Part shown: positions 25,101 to 37,097 of the stretch, one piece after another
Position numbering within the stretch: position 1 is the first letter of the stretch
How the letters are laid out: the number at the start of each line of letters is the position of its first letter
NCBI GenBank assembly: GCA_950295325.1
Contig: OX485806.1
Location: 28,768,001-28,832,000, forward strand
From: Polytrichum commune
Lineage: Eukaryota; Streptophyta; Polytrichopsida; Polytrichales; Polytrichaceae
DNA: 64,000 bases
Reading direction: 5' to 3'
The notes under the pieces: model-generated
Database searches by the model: none
The model's input: only the letters and a program-made list of their open reading frames with translations
Told to the model about the DNA's origin: nothing
Program-made: the position numbers and the translations under genes

Positions 25101-28100
25101 TTGCTGCATTAGCCAGCTCCCCTTATGGCTCCCGCCATGGTAACTCCCCCCTCCCCCCCTCCCTTGAGCACCAGCTGCAACAACTCCTAAGAGGACCAAA
25201 GGAAAGAATTTTGCTATAGCTAAAGACTTGTTTTGGCTCCTCAACTAACTTGCCATATCATACAACTTAAAATAGATAGTTTTTGGGTTTGGGTGGACAA
25301 ACATCTTAATAAACACGAATTTGTATTTGTTGCACAAACAATTCGAAGCCTTGAGACCAATTAATATAAATATGGTTTGTTGATTTGGTGGTGGTTGTGG
25401 AGGGTTTAGAAAAGGGGAATTGGGGCTTGTTGCTTTTCGAGTTTGCACTTGTTTATTATGATCTGTATGAGGTATCGGATTGAGATTTTTTGAGAAGATT
25501 TCCATTAGTTTGTGTATTATGTGGGGTGGAGTTTTGAGTTCTAGAAGCTTTTTTGCATGGTGTTTGTGTGAATGGAGCCTTGGATGCATGCGGTAATAAT
25601 TATTGTGGGTGGGCTATCCATTATTGTTGGGTTATAGTGGTTTTTAATGCATTGTATTTTCCTAGTTTTTTGTTATGGCTACTTGGGGGAATATGTTGTT
25701 GTAGTAGGTGAATTCTATTAGTTGTACTTTGAGATTGTTGGTGGGTTATTGTAGGTGCCAGTTGGGAGGAAGTGAAAATTTGGTGATTCATAAGGCTTGC
25801 TTAATGAGGTGGTATGTGTTTAGATGTGTTTTTTCAAATGTTTTTGTGTTTTGCGGGGGAGGAATCCTCCTTGTTTCCTTGTTTGTGGGGTTAGGTTGAG
25901 GGGGATGGGGTTGCACATGTTTGTAGGGCACAATCACTAATGGATTGTATGATGTGGTTAATTTGTTCTTGTGTTGAGAATCAATTGTTTAGTGTGACCG
26001 GGGGAGGGGGGGGGGGTTAGAAGCTCCAATAGTTGGAGGATGTCTATGTAGTTTAATTTGTTGAATTTGTGCAGTTTAATTTCTTGAATTTGGTTAAGAA
26101 TACATTTATTCTTGTCTTTGGGATGGGGTAGGCGTAGGGTGTGGGTGCGGATGGGGTGGTGGGGGTAGTGAATGAATATAACCTATGAAATAAAAACTAT
26201 GAAACAATGAAGGGAATTATGGTTGTTTAAATTGGTTTTTATTTCATAGTTCCCTTCATTGTTGTGTTAAGTAGTCAAGTGTAAAATATCAAGATAAGAT
26301 CTTCAAGACTTATCTTCAAAATTAATGCTCAAAAGCAAATGGCTAAATGCAATTTTGGACGTAAATTTCATGACCTAAACACCTTGAACTTGAAAACTTT
26401 CCATATTCCTTGAGTTCATTAGAAACTTGAGGGCACCATAAATTTTTATAGAAAATCCTCAATTTATTTACTATAGAAAATTTATTTTATAGAAAATTTA
26501 AATAATTTATATACTCACTTGTTTCAATATCACGTACTTGTATACCACTTGCATCGTCTTCTAAATTATGTAAAGAAATTTAAAGGATTTTTTGGCAACA
26601 TAAATTGATTGACTTTGTAAATCAATGTATTTTTTTCTATTTTTTTCTATTTTTTTCACGATTCAAAATTAGTATATAGTTGTGAACCACTTTCACTTAG
26701 ATTGTGCAAGGATCAAGAGGTGTCCACTTTACCATGCTTGTACCCAATGTGAAGTACAAAGAGAACATCATTCAAGAATCTTTGGGGTTACATCAACTCA
26801 AGCATCCAAAGTGTCGTGTAAATACACATCGTTACACATAACACATCGTGCAAAAAACATAACTTGAAAAACATGCAATAAAACAATAGCAAATGTACTA
26901 TTAACACACTCTCAATGAGAGGACAACAAATCCACTTCATTTTCGGGTTTCTAGCCTTTTCTTTCTTCTATTTTGGGTTTTTGTTGTATCATTTCATGTG
27001 TAAGCATGAGGAAACATTACATCACTACTTGCTTCTTGCATTCTTCATGAATCTTGAGCCAACACTCAAGATCTTAAATGCAAAACTAGTTCTTTGAAGT
27101 AGGTGTTGAATCTAAGTAGATTCAACTATTGTGGTGATTTTTGATTTTAATCACATACAATATTCGGATAGAGAACTTCAAGAAGAATTCGTAGCCGTTT
27201 GAAACACCCAAATCCGACATCATACGAATCATATATGATTTTTCAAAGTTGGATCAAAATTTTCAATTGATGGTATGAAATGTTTGTTGCTCACATAGTT
27301 GATTCTGCAATGCTATAGTATTTTGTCCACTATTTGGTACTTGTACGATTTATTAAAAGGTATGATTCCAAAATTAGCATTCATAACTAATTAAAAATAA
27401 ATGTAGGGTGCTAGAAAATACATCAAAGTAGCTTTATATCTACAAATAGGGCGGGAAGAAAATATTGAGAGGTGCATACATATCCCCCCGTTAAATACCC
27501 CAATATCGCATGTGGTTACAAAACGTAAGGGGGTGTGAACACCCGGAGAATTTGCCGATGCCATCTGGAAGCTTGAGTTGCAAGAATGGATGGGGGGGGG
27601 GGGATATATTGAGCGGTTTCTCCATGTGACCGGCGATTTCATAAAACAACCTCACTGTGTGAAGGCTAAAAAGCATGATTTTCATTTGGGCATGAATCGA
27701 GAGCAACCAACGTGTGCTGAAGTTGTTGCCTCTCTCAACAAGGTGAACGCCACTTGAATGAAAGTGCATATACCATAACATTGTGCAACCCAACTACCAT
27801 TTGGAATCACCATTGCGGCATTCGCAAACCCAAATGCCAGAGGGCTTCACACTTCGCAGCGCAATGAAGAATGAGCCAACTTGAAGAAAAGGTTCTCCGA
27901 GCAAGGTATTACAAATTGATATTGGCGTTGCATGGGACCCTCGGCCAAATTCAACTCTGCCTTTCAACAACACCACATTCCGCATGATAGTGGTGGTAGA
28001 AGAAGAAGAAAACGATGCAATGAGGGCAGAGATGAAGGTGAGGAAGATGTTAAAGTTTGGGAGTAGCCGAGGCCAAGGAATTAACATGCATAGCATAAGT

Positions 28101-30299
28101 TCGGTAGATTCCAAGCATGAAGGATGAAACGACACTTTGTGTAGAAGCAACATAGCAAGATTAGGGTTGAAATGACCAACATCAAGTTCATAAAAATAGG
28201 AGTAGCCAAATACCACATGTATTGTAAGTAGGAATTTAGGTAGGAATAGATATGACATCGATAGTTCTTTCTTCCCCTATAGACAATCATGGAATAGAAT
28301 AATAAAATAATATGGTCATAAAGTTTGGTGTGCATCCATGTTTTCATTTGTGGGCATGTTCAGAATAATGTTTTGGTGGTTCCATATTGATTGACACGTT
28401 GATTAGCACGTTGATTGATACATTGATTGACATGTTTGTTGTGGTTTCATGTTGTTTGACATGTTGATTGACAACACATGGCTTAATTTAGAGGTGAGGG
28501 TGTGTATGAATGCTTTCACTTGTGGATATGTTCAAAAAGGATTGGTTTCATGTTGATTGACAAACCATGGCTTAATTCATAGTTCTAGCTTGTAAAACAT
28601 CCAAACACTTTTGTTGATGTCATAAGAGTTTCTTGCTAGCGAAGACATGCCTAGATTAAACCTTGCCATGAGGACAATAGGCTGTGCAAATTGTTACTCA
28701 ATTTGGGCAACATGCAAACTCCAAAAATGGCTAGGATGTAGGGGAAACTTCTGCATGCTAGCACCAAATTGAATGGGCAAAAAGCCCAAACCTTGGGAGG
28801 GTAGAGAAAAAATATTATTGCAAGATGTTTGAAATGTATGGCATTATTCAAATACTACAAATTGTTAAGTGGGGCCCCTTATTAGTGGGATAATTTTTGA
28901 ATAGTGGCCACATTCAATCTTAATGTGGAATATGCTATGGTTGGCAAGGTCTGTAGTAGCTACCTAGCAGGCCATCTGAATAATGTTATGTGGTATTCAC
29001 ATGAGCAAACATGAATTTCCCCAAGGAAGTGACAAACAAACCCAAGCAACACCTAAGGTACATGTGGAAGCACGTCAAAGAACGGGTAGCCTTATATACA
29101 CACATGGGTAGCACAAAACACCTACACACAATTGAAATTGTAGCAATAATAAAACTTATTATTATTATTATTATTATAAAAACACATATGTACATAATTA
29201 TAACCTCCACACCACTTACAAAACATTACTCAACTCTTGGTTGCATTCCGTGAGATCACGCATGCATCATGCTGACACCTCTAATTCTCCTTCAATTATG
29301 GGATTCCTTTTTAATGGGAGCACTCAAGTTGTGTATTGTAGAGTTTTCAACAAGAAACTATAATTTATCAAAGCTTATTAATTGCAACCTCTTTCTCACA
29401 CGGGGGGGGGGGGGGCACACTTCCAATATGTTCCAAAAGGGAGTAGAATATAACATAGGCCGGCATTTCTTTTTCAAATTTAAATATTATAATACAATCA
29501 CAAGTAATAAAGGCATCTATAATCCTCATGTAAGAAAAAAATCTCTATACCATGAGAGTAATCTCTATTCCAACAAGTCATGCAAACTTCATTCATGAAA
29601 ATCCATACATCTTCCGTTCAAGACAACCCTAATGGGGGGGGGGGAGGAGGGGGTGCTCATTTTGATCTCCTCTCTCTCCTCTATCGTTCAGCGAACAAAG
29701 GTGTGTGGGGCCAAGCTTAGAGGGTGTATTAGCCCCATTACAAGTAATTATCTTTTGTGAAACATTGTAGCTATGAGACATGCAAGAGAGTTATTAAAGA
29801 ACTCAAGAGTCATACAACACAAGTATAGAGTGCTAGGATTCAACACAAAAAGGGGTTCAAGAACCCAAAGGTCATACAACACAAGTTATGTATGGTGGGT
29901 GTCAATATTTTGGAGGCGAGGACCTTGAAAACATCTTTTGGCAAGTCCCCAATCGGTGTTGTGGCGGTGGCAAGATAGGGGTAAATTCGTATTGAAATCT
30001 TGAAAAATGCCTTATAACTTCTATTCCTACTTTCATTTTTTTTAAATCTCTCAAGAAAAATATACATTTAAGGATATGATAGCACCAAAAATTTACAATT
30101 AAGATACCACCCCATCAAAAAACTAAAATTCCAATGTTACATAACTGAAGGGTCCTCAAAATGTAGGCTAAAAATTAATATCCACCCCCCCCCCATATGT
30201 CATATATTGCACGTATGTACAATATTTTACACATAGGTGTGCCCCCCCCCCCCCCCTTGTGTTCTTTCTTTGGAAAGAGGCCATCGTCTAGATGCTTAG
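22118..30299. other. Gene-empty AT-rich region with homopolymer runs
   Basis: About 8.2 kb with no supported coding region; its open frames are short and without motif. Visible are poly-G runs at 26006-26016, 27592-27603, 29402-29415 and 29634-29644, poly-C at 30185-30194 and 30242-30256, short GTTGATTGACA-type repeats at 28388-28470 and an ATT microsatellite at 29155-29177. Probably old transposon debris. Confidence 0.4.
29155..29177. repeat. (ATT)n microsatellite
   Basis: About seven perfect TTA/ATT units. Confidence 0.9.
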
Positions 30300-30660
30300 G
30301 CCCACTTCACACATGGCCTTTAGTTTCAACATCAATTTGAACCATGGTGTGGAAGAAAATACATAACAATTCTAAAGGCCACTTCACACACAAGCCAAGG
30401 GTTGGGACCATGTAATTATGAGGGCCCTTGATTCTCATCCAGGGCCCCTACCACTGACATGGTTTGCCGGAATTTGCATCAGGCCTACCTCTTGGAGGGG
30501 GGGGGGGAGGAGCTTGACACAATTTATGGCAGACCATGAAACATTATTCGTCATTTATCATGTAGGAATCCATGTAGACTTTTCTTCCATGATACTTTCT
30601 TTGGGCTCTTAGGTGGTCTTGACCTTGTTGACCAACGAGAGATCTTAGAGTAAATGGCAT
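30300..30660. repeat. Diverged or rearranged copy of the 500-bp repeat
   Basis: Contains CCACTTCACACACAAGCC, GCATCAGGCCTACCTCTTGG, CCATGAAACATTAT, GAATCCATGTAGACTTT and CCAACGAGAG in an order close to the full copies, but blocks are missing and a run of 11 G (30497-30507) lies in the middle. It sits next to the full copy at 30831. Confidence 0.5.
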
Positions 30661-30830
30661 AAAACATTTGTAAACCAAAGTCCAAGTTAAGCCCAAGCCA
30701 GTGAAATGGGCAGCCAGTCGCGGAGCTCCACGTGGTGGCCTATGTGTGGGTAGGTCTCAGGAATTGCTGACTAAGCTATGTCTCTGGGTAGGGGTTGACT
30801 GCAATAAACAATCAAGGGCCTTGGGAACTT

Positions 30831-31326
30831 AGGGCCACATCACACACAAGACCGAATGCCCGTGACCATTACACTTCAAGCACTCTCATTGGTGGAAAAG
30901 GCGGAGCCGGTCCAAGTTCGCTTCACACTACACTTGAGGGACCAATGGAGTATGTGAATGCAAGATGGATGTAAAGTCTACATGGATTCCTACATGGCAT
31001 CAAATGGATCATGTTTCATGGTCACTTGGACTGTTTTCAAAAACCCCCTCTTGGAGGTAGGCTTGACACAAAACCAGAGACCATGGCATTCCGAATGCTC
31101 ACCACCGTTGATTTATTCTATTTCATCATGTGTGAGGATCCGCATGAATAGAAATTCATTGAAATAGCAGATGGTTGAGGGCCCGGTCACATATGGCTTC
31201 ACACTACACTTGAGGGTCGGTGACCACACTACATGATTTTGGTGTCTTGGGACGGCCTTTGGGCACTCTCTCTTGGGCTCTCACAATTTCATGGTCACGG
31301 CTCTTGGCTCGTGTGTGATGTGGCCC
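30831..31326. mobile_element. 500-bp dispersed repeat, copy 2 (inverted)
   Basis: A 496-bp copy in the opposite orientation to 14829-15319 and 32083-32581. Its ends AGGGCCACATCACACACAAG and CTCGTGTGTGATGTGGCCCT are near-perfect inverted repeats. Together with copy 3 it forms a large inverted pair with a 756-bp spacer. Confidence 0.7.
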
Positions 31327-31465
31327 TTGGAGGGAGAGAAGGAATTATCTATCGTTTACAAGCATACAATTCACCCATCCAACATAAAACTTGGACCCAT
31401 GTAGGTTTGTTGCTGATTCCTCCCAAACAACCATGAGTAGACTAATTCCAGGTTTTTAAAGCTCC

Positions 31466-31731
31466 ACTATTTATGGTATTTAGTGTCACTTACAATGTGG
31501 ACTAATGTTGTGTTACAACTTCTTATTATGGATCTCAAATTTTACCAACAAAGGTCAAATTGGGTGTTTGGCTTAGCTCAAGGCGTAACACTGAGCCACG
31601 AGGTAAAATGTCCCACAAGGCGAGCAAACAAATATTAATATCTTTACTTGGTAAAAATTCATAGTAACAATAAAATGTTATAGCAATGTGTAACTCTAAA
31701 CAATAAGTGACACTAAATACCACAAACAATG
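31466..31731. mobile_element. TA-MITE family, copy 2
   Basis: The arms TATGGTATTTAGTGTCACTT (left) and AAGTGACACTAAATACCACA (right) are inverted repeats. The interior has TTTTACCAACAAAGGTCAAATTG and CTTGGTAAAA as in the other copies. Exact ends are uncertain. Confidence 0.55.
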
Positions 31732-32082
31732 TATTTTTGGTGTCAAATACACAAAAAAGAACCAACACCTAGAAATATTGTATAATAGGTACACATTGAA
31801 AATATAGGTGTTGGTTTTAGATCCACGTTTCATTATGGTCATATTATATGGGCGTATGTTGGTGCTTAGTATCCAAGTCATGTACACCATATCATAATAT
31901 CACTCAATGACATGGGCCTTTGACATGGGCATTCATGATATAACTATGAGATGATGGGAGCTCAATGTGAATCTAAGTCTCTCTACGCAACTTTTCAAGC
32001 ATCCGACTACTTTATACTGAAGGGCCACAAAACGAAATTTGAATGTTGAGTTACGATCCGAGGAAGGTATGGCCTTCATTTT

Positions 32083-32581
32083 AGGGTCACTTTGCACATG
32101 AGCCAAGAGCCTTGACCATGAGAATGTGAGAGCCCCAAAGAAAGTGTCCAAAGAGCATGTCAAGGCACCTCCAAAATCATGTAGTGTGGTCATGGACCCT
32201 CAAGTGTAGTGCAAAGCCATATGTAACCGGGCCCTCAACCATATGCTATTTCAATGAATTTCTGTTCATGTGGATCCTCACATATGATAAAATAAAATAA
32301 ATCAATGGTTGTGAGTGTTCGGAGTGCCATGGTCTCCCGGTTTTGTGGTAGGCCTACCTCCAAGAGGTGGTTTTGGAAAATAATCCAAGTGACCATGAAA
32401 CATGATCCATTTGATGCCATGTAAGAATCCACATACACTTTACATCCATCTTGCATTATATACTCCGTTGGTCCCTCAAGCGTAGTGTGAAGCAAACTTG
32501 GACCGGCTCCGCCTTTTCCACCAATGAGAGTGCTTGAAGCGTAATGGTCACAGGCTCTCATCCCGTGTGTGAAGTGACCCT
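32083..32581. mobile_element. 500-bp dispersed repeat, copy 3
   Basis: A 499-bp copy in the same orientation as copy 1. Its ends AGGGTCACTTTGCACATGAG and, inverted, AGGGTCACTTCACACACGGG are terminal inverted repeats that continue through AGAGCC and GACCAT. It holds the longest version of a reading frame shared by the copies (minus strand 32561-32235). Confidence 0.7.
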
Positions 32582-32690
32582 AAATGAACTTGAATGAGAA
32601 CATGGAATCGTAAGTGAGATACCACACTTACTTATAATGCCTCTATGCAAAGACTTATCATTCTAACTTGATAAAAACTTGATTAACTTA

Positions 32691-33085
32691 GAGCATCCTC
32701 AGTCGGTCTAGGTAAAGCTCACTGCAAACCAAGACCTATCTTGCTTAAAATTGCTCAAAATTTAGAGGGAGTGCACCAAATCTTGCTTAAAAATGGACAG
32801 ATCCTCCCACACTCCCTCTAAATGTCAAAAATTTGGAGGGAGTGTGGGAGGATCTTTCCATTTTAAAGCAAGATTTGGTGCACTCCCTCTAAATTTTGAA
32901 AATGTGGTGTTTTCAATGAGGGATTTCACCTACGTCAAATTTTTACAATTCTTTTTTCTTGAGAAATATCTCACGTTTATTTAGGTGTGCTTCTAATGAT
33001 AGTAATTTCAGTTTCTAATTTTAGGTCAGTCAAAAGATAGGTTTTGGTTTGCAGTGAGCTTTACCTAGACCGACTGAGGATGCTC
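32691..33085. mobile_element. Fold-back Tourist (PIF/Harbinger) MITE
   Basis: A 395-bp element with long terminal inverted repeats starting GAGCATCCTCAGTCGGTCTA and ending TAGACCGACTGAGGATGCTC, flanked by TTA on both sides (32688-32690 and 33086-33088). The two arms continue to match inward (GGTAAAGCTCACTGCAAACC; AGGGAGTGCACCAAATCTTG; GATCCTCCCACACTCCCTC). The right arm is the full monomer seen at 7321-7587 and the left arm is shortened, so this looks like an inverted dimer. Confidence 0.85.
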
Positions 33086-33088
33086 TTA

Positions 33089-34756
33089 GAAGCCTATGAT
33101 GCTTATTACAAAGATGAGATCATCTATAAGGAGTCCTCAATTTCTTCACCTTTAATTTAACTAACATTGATACCACAAATCCTTGACAACGTTCACTCCT
33201 CCATGCCGGACCCGCATTATATTTCTAAAGGTACGGTGGACTCTAATGGAGCCCATTGCAAAGTGGATATGGATGAGACCATTCCGTCGCATTACTTACA
33301 GTGAGGGGCCAGGTTTTCATTGGATGGATGAATTTATTTTCTCTGGCTGAGAATGCGGATGATTCTCTTCCAAAAGAAGGTCCTGTGTACGAATAATATT
33401 GTAGTCAAAAGTCGAATTTACGGAGAATTTGCTCCTAGACTCAGGCTTTGTAGGTTTGGATGCAATGAGGACTTCCATTGTTGGAGCTTTGTGGTGTCTA
33501 AGCTTATATTGATATGTGCAATTAGGTCAAACTATTAGGATTGTTTTGGATATTTTGACTCCAATTGGGAGGGGGAGCCGCTTCAGCTGTAAGCAATCGC
33601 TTGGGAGGTCGGGCAGCCAGTTGGGTGGCAGGTTTCTGCAGCTAAATTCATGTTGCATCCAAGTCATGCCACTGTGTTGGTTGTAAACTGCAGTAAAAAC
33701 ACAACATGTCTTTTACCCCAACGTAGTGAGCACATTGCAAGTGTTTTATTTAACAATCAAAAAATGTTTTTACTAAAACTTTTTGTTGTTGGGTTCAATT
33801 TTTACTTTTTATTGTTGCGGCCCATATCTTTCAAGGGTTGTGTTGAGGCAGAGAGAGAGTATCAACCTGGGTGTTGGCGTGAATGAGGGGGTGCTTCACC
33901 TTGGTCATAGTCGTGAGCTCGTGTGTGGACATGGAGCAAGCAAGTAAGCTGAGCAAAGTGTTGTAGGACAAAGTGTTCATGCCTTTTGTCGGAGGTGGTC
34001 CCTTTAGGTAAACCAAGTACATGTAGGGCTCAAGGTCGCCTCTATAGTTTGTTCACGTAGGTGTATGTGTTGTGTATTATGCATCTCAAAGGTGGGCATT
34101 ATTATTGGTTTGGTGGCTTTGCCAATTCCACTAGGTGTTACATTCGATTTCCAGGTTTATTTTTGGGCAGTTATATTATCCCTCAGTCCGAGCTAATGGA
34201 GTGTGGGTTCGGTTGATCTTGTTGTAAGATTCATCTTCGAGATTTTAGTTGTTGTTTGTGTGTTTTATTGGAGTGGGACAGGGAGCTGGTGATGTTCCAA
34301 TCATCTTTTGTTAAGCATGAGGAGTGTGAAAGGAGGGGGAGGGGGTAATTTTATGGCAACAAGATGTATTTATTGCATGCATGTGTGTATTGGGATGAGG
34401 GGATTTGGCATTAGATATCTCAAACTAGTTGCTTAATGGAGTCCAAATGAACTAAAAACAACTTCAAATTACAAAGTGATTTGGTTTGGTTTTGTTTTTG
34501 TTATGTTATCAAAGATTCACCTATTCAATATGTATCAAAATTGCCATTTCAATCCAATATTGATAGTTGGTAGGTACCCAATGGGTATCACAAGATGTGA
34601 GAATCATTGGGAGAATATTCACATACCCAACCATTATTTTGGGTCAACACCATTCTAATACTAGGGTAAATTGCCTAGATTTGGAGGATGATAAGTAGAC
34701 CTAAATGATATAAATAAATATATATATATATATATCAAAAGTGTATGAGCTTCATT
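33089..34756. other. No recognisable gene
   Basis: AT/GT-rich sequence with short open frames only, and an AT microsatellite at 34718-34735. Nothing else was seen. Confidence 0.4.
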
Positions 34757-34764
34757 ACATAGAG

Positions 34765-34992
34765 CAGTGCCCGGGAAGTTTTTGGGCATAGTCAGTCAAG
34801 ATCTTAGTGATTCTAAATCTAGTCGGTTACATGTTGACATCTTCTGGTTTTGCTTTATTCATTTGAGATATATTCTTCTATAGATTCTTCTTAAATGATG
34901 ATTAATTCTCTTGAAGTTTCCAACTTCGACCGGTTATTTCTTAAACTCAACCGGTTCATGTATAACGAACCGCCGGTTCTCCCCGAGCAATG
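34765..34992 (+). mobile_element. hAT-type MITE, solo 228-bp monomer
   Basis: Starts CAGTGCCCGGGAAG and ends CTCCCCGAGCAATG, imperfect terminal inverted repeats. The flanking 8-mers are ACATAGAG (34757-34764) and ATATAGAG (34993-35000), a 7/8 match as expected for an ageing hAT target duplication. The interior carries GGTTACATGTTGACATC, CGACCGGTTATTTCTTAAAC, CAACCGGTTCATG and CCGCCGGTTCTCC, the same series as each unit of the array at 41763-43547. Confidence 0.8.
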
Positions 34993-35000
34993 ATATAGAG

Positions 35001-35544
35001 CTGAGTGATATTAACAAAAGTATATATTATTAGGTCAACACTGATAAGGTAAACATGTCTAATTTAGCTACTTGACTCAATCATATATCTATATTTGAGG
35101 TTGTGTAGTTGGGTTTGGCTTTAAGAACAACTGCCAAAAAATACATCTCTTTGAAGAACACTAAAGTCTGTCTTCAAGTATGGTTAAATGGTCGAGGTTC
35201 AATAATCAACACAATTAGAGGATTGTATAGGAACATTTAGGGAGAAATATTTAGATAATGAGTGATGTGTTCATATGAGACTTGTCTATTTTCCATACCA
35301 AAATAGCTAGGCTTAAATTTCGTGGCAACCATGTATAGGGGGATAGGTAGAAATCTATACCCTAGAAGTGTATGGATGATTCATCCAAGATTCATCCCAA
35401 TTTAATCTCAATGGAATACTTTGGAGTTTCTTATGGTGATTGCATGGTCAAATCAACTATTAAAAAAAAGTCCAAACTATAAGAGGTTGCCAACGTTTTC
35501 ATCTTCAGCTTACATCAACACTTTTTTTAGTAGTTTGGTAATGT
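35001..35544. other. No recognisable feature
   Basis: AT-rich sequence between two MITEs. No motif or long frame. Confidence 0.4.
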
Positions 35545-35763
35545 TGCACTCATTATCATGTATAGTGCATGCTCCTAGTCATAGTTACGCATGGCAATAA
35601 TGTCTTACTTAAGAGTCCAATTTTTACTAACAAAAGTTCAATAAGTTGTTTGAACATTATAGAAACATAAGTGACCTTGCTTGGTAAAATATTACATTCT
35701 CGTTGATTAGTTATAACACTATGTAATTCTAAATAATAACACACACTAATTGGGATAATCAAT
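35545..35763 (-). mobile_element. TA-MITE family, copy 3
   Basis: The right arm, read inverted, gives TTATCCCAATTAGTGTGTG and AGAATTACATAGTG, matching 15380-15570. The left arm (ATTATCATGTATAGTGCATG) is its diverged inverted partner. The interior holds AGTTCAATAAG and CTTGGTAAAATATTACATTC. Confidence 0.55.
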
Positions 35764-36454
35764 GTAGTAATGATGGCTTGAGGGTGGCCTATGGCAATGG
35801 ATGGAAAAGCCATAGTGGCCATGCTGACAAGATGTATGATGATTCATGCGACGAGGGGTCCTAAATTTTACTTGCCATGTGGCAATTATTATTGTTCAAA
35901 TAGTTCATTTCACTTTGACGATTTCTCACAAGTGCACAATGTCAATTTTGACAATTGTTAACGGTTGAAACTTACATATATCGTAGTAGGTCAAACACTA
36001 GTATACTGGAATGGATATCTTTAGAGAATAGGAAAATAACCGTCTAAAGTGTCAAGCGATAAGCATGAGAGTCATGCGTGGAGAAGAACCACCAATTCTG
36101 CTGGGCAATTAAGGAAGTGATGGGGTTTTCGAGGATTGCCACTCTACCTGAGACGATATTTAAACAAAGGAATAATGTCATAAGGTGTGATCAGTTTGAG
36201 TACTATAACAGGTTGCCTCCTTGTGGAATGTATGAAACAAGGAGTTGGGTTCTACTAGGATTGAGTGTATGTATGAAGCCAATATCAAGTCTCAATGGTG
36301 AGTGTTCAATATATGTAAGAGACTATTATGTAGTGATTGAGTGGAGGAATTTTCACTAACCTCATAGGAACCTTGGACAAAACTATCGCACATACTAGAT
36401 AGAGAGAAAATATTGTTGAAGGAGATTAAAGGGTTAACAAACACACTACATGAT

Positions 36455-36476
36455 GGGGGGGGGGGGGGGGGGGGGG
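36455..36476. repeat. Poly-G run, 22 G
   Basis: The longest of about eleven poly-G/poly-C runs in the window, followed at once by further G-rich sequence (AGAAGGGGGG). Confidence 0.9.
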
Positions 36477-37064
36477 AGAAGGGGGGTCATATATAAGGGG
36501 TTGCCACCGTATAGAAAAAGGGGTAGCTTAGTAGAATCAAAGTATAGCGGTAGCTAATACTACACGTAAACGAAGGTATTAAGGACACAAGTCCTAGAGA
36601 AATGAACCTAAAGGGGGTAGCAAGTACGTCTTCCCAGTAAAAGGAGTTGGAAATGGATGGAAGTAGTGACATAAGTTCAACAAGGGTAATAGAAGTCATA
36701 CAATGAGCGTGCGGTAACTCATATGGTAGTGGATGAGTCATGTACTATTAAAATGGGTAATGGATGGTCGGGTACGCATGACTAGCTTTACCGTGGTAGA
36801 AAAAAATGTTTACTTAGCAACAATACTCCATAATGAACTTAGAGTGAGGCGATTGTAGACTACACTTATTGTCATGTTTACGAACAATGGGCTAATAGTG
36901 TGAGTGGGAAATTAATGAAGGTGATACTAAATTTATGTACGCTATGAATTATGTGTCACCAAAACATTTAGGGTTTTGGGAGCTCAAAGTGCCGGAAACT
37001 CTGAGTGCAAGCTCTCTTCAATTGCTTTATGTTAGGAGTTGCCTCAAGATTGAAATGCACCGAC

Positions 37065-37065
<1 letters not shown>

Positions 37066-37095
<30 letters not shown>

Positions 37096-37097
37096 AA
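37066..37097. repeat. (AAG)n microsatellite
   Basis: About ten perfect AAG units. Confidence 0.9.

Noticed and set aside
32083-32581. Target duplication around the 500-bp repeat
   Set aside because: The three copies give inconsistent flanks (CTA/CTA at copy 1, none at copies 2 and 3), so no superfamily is assigned.
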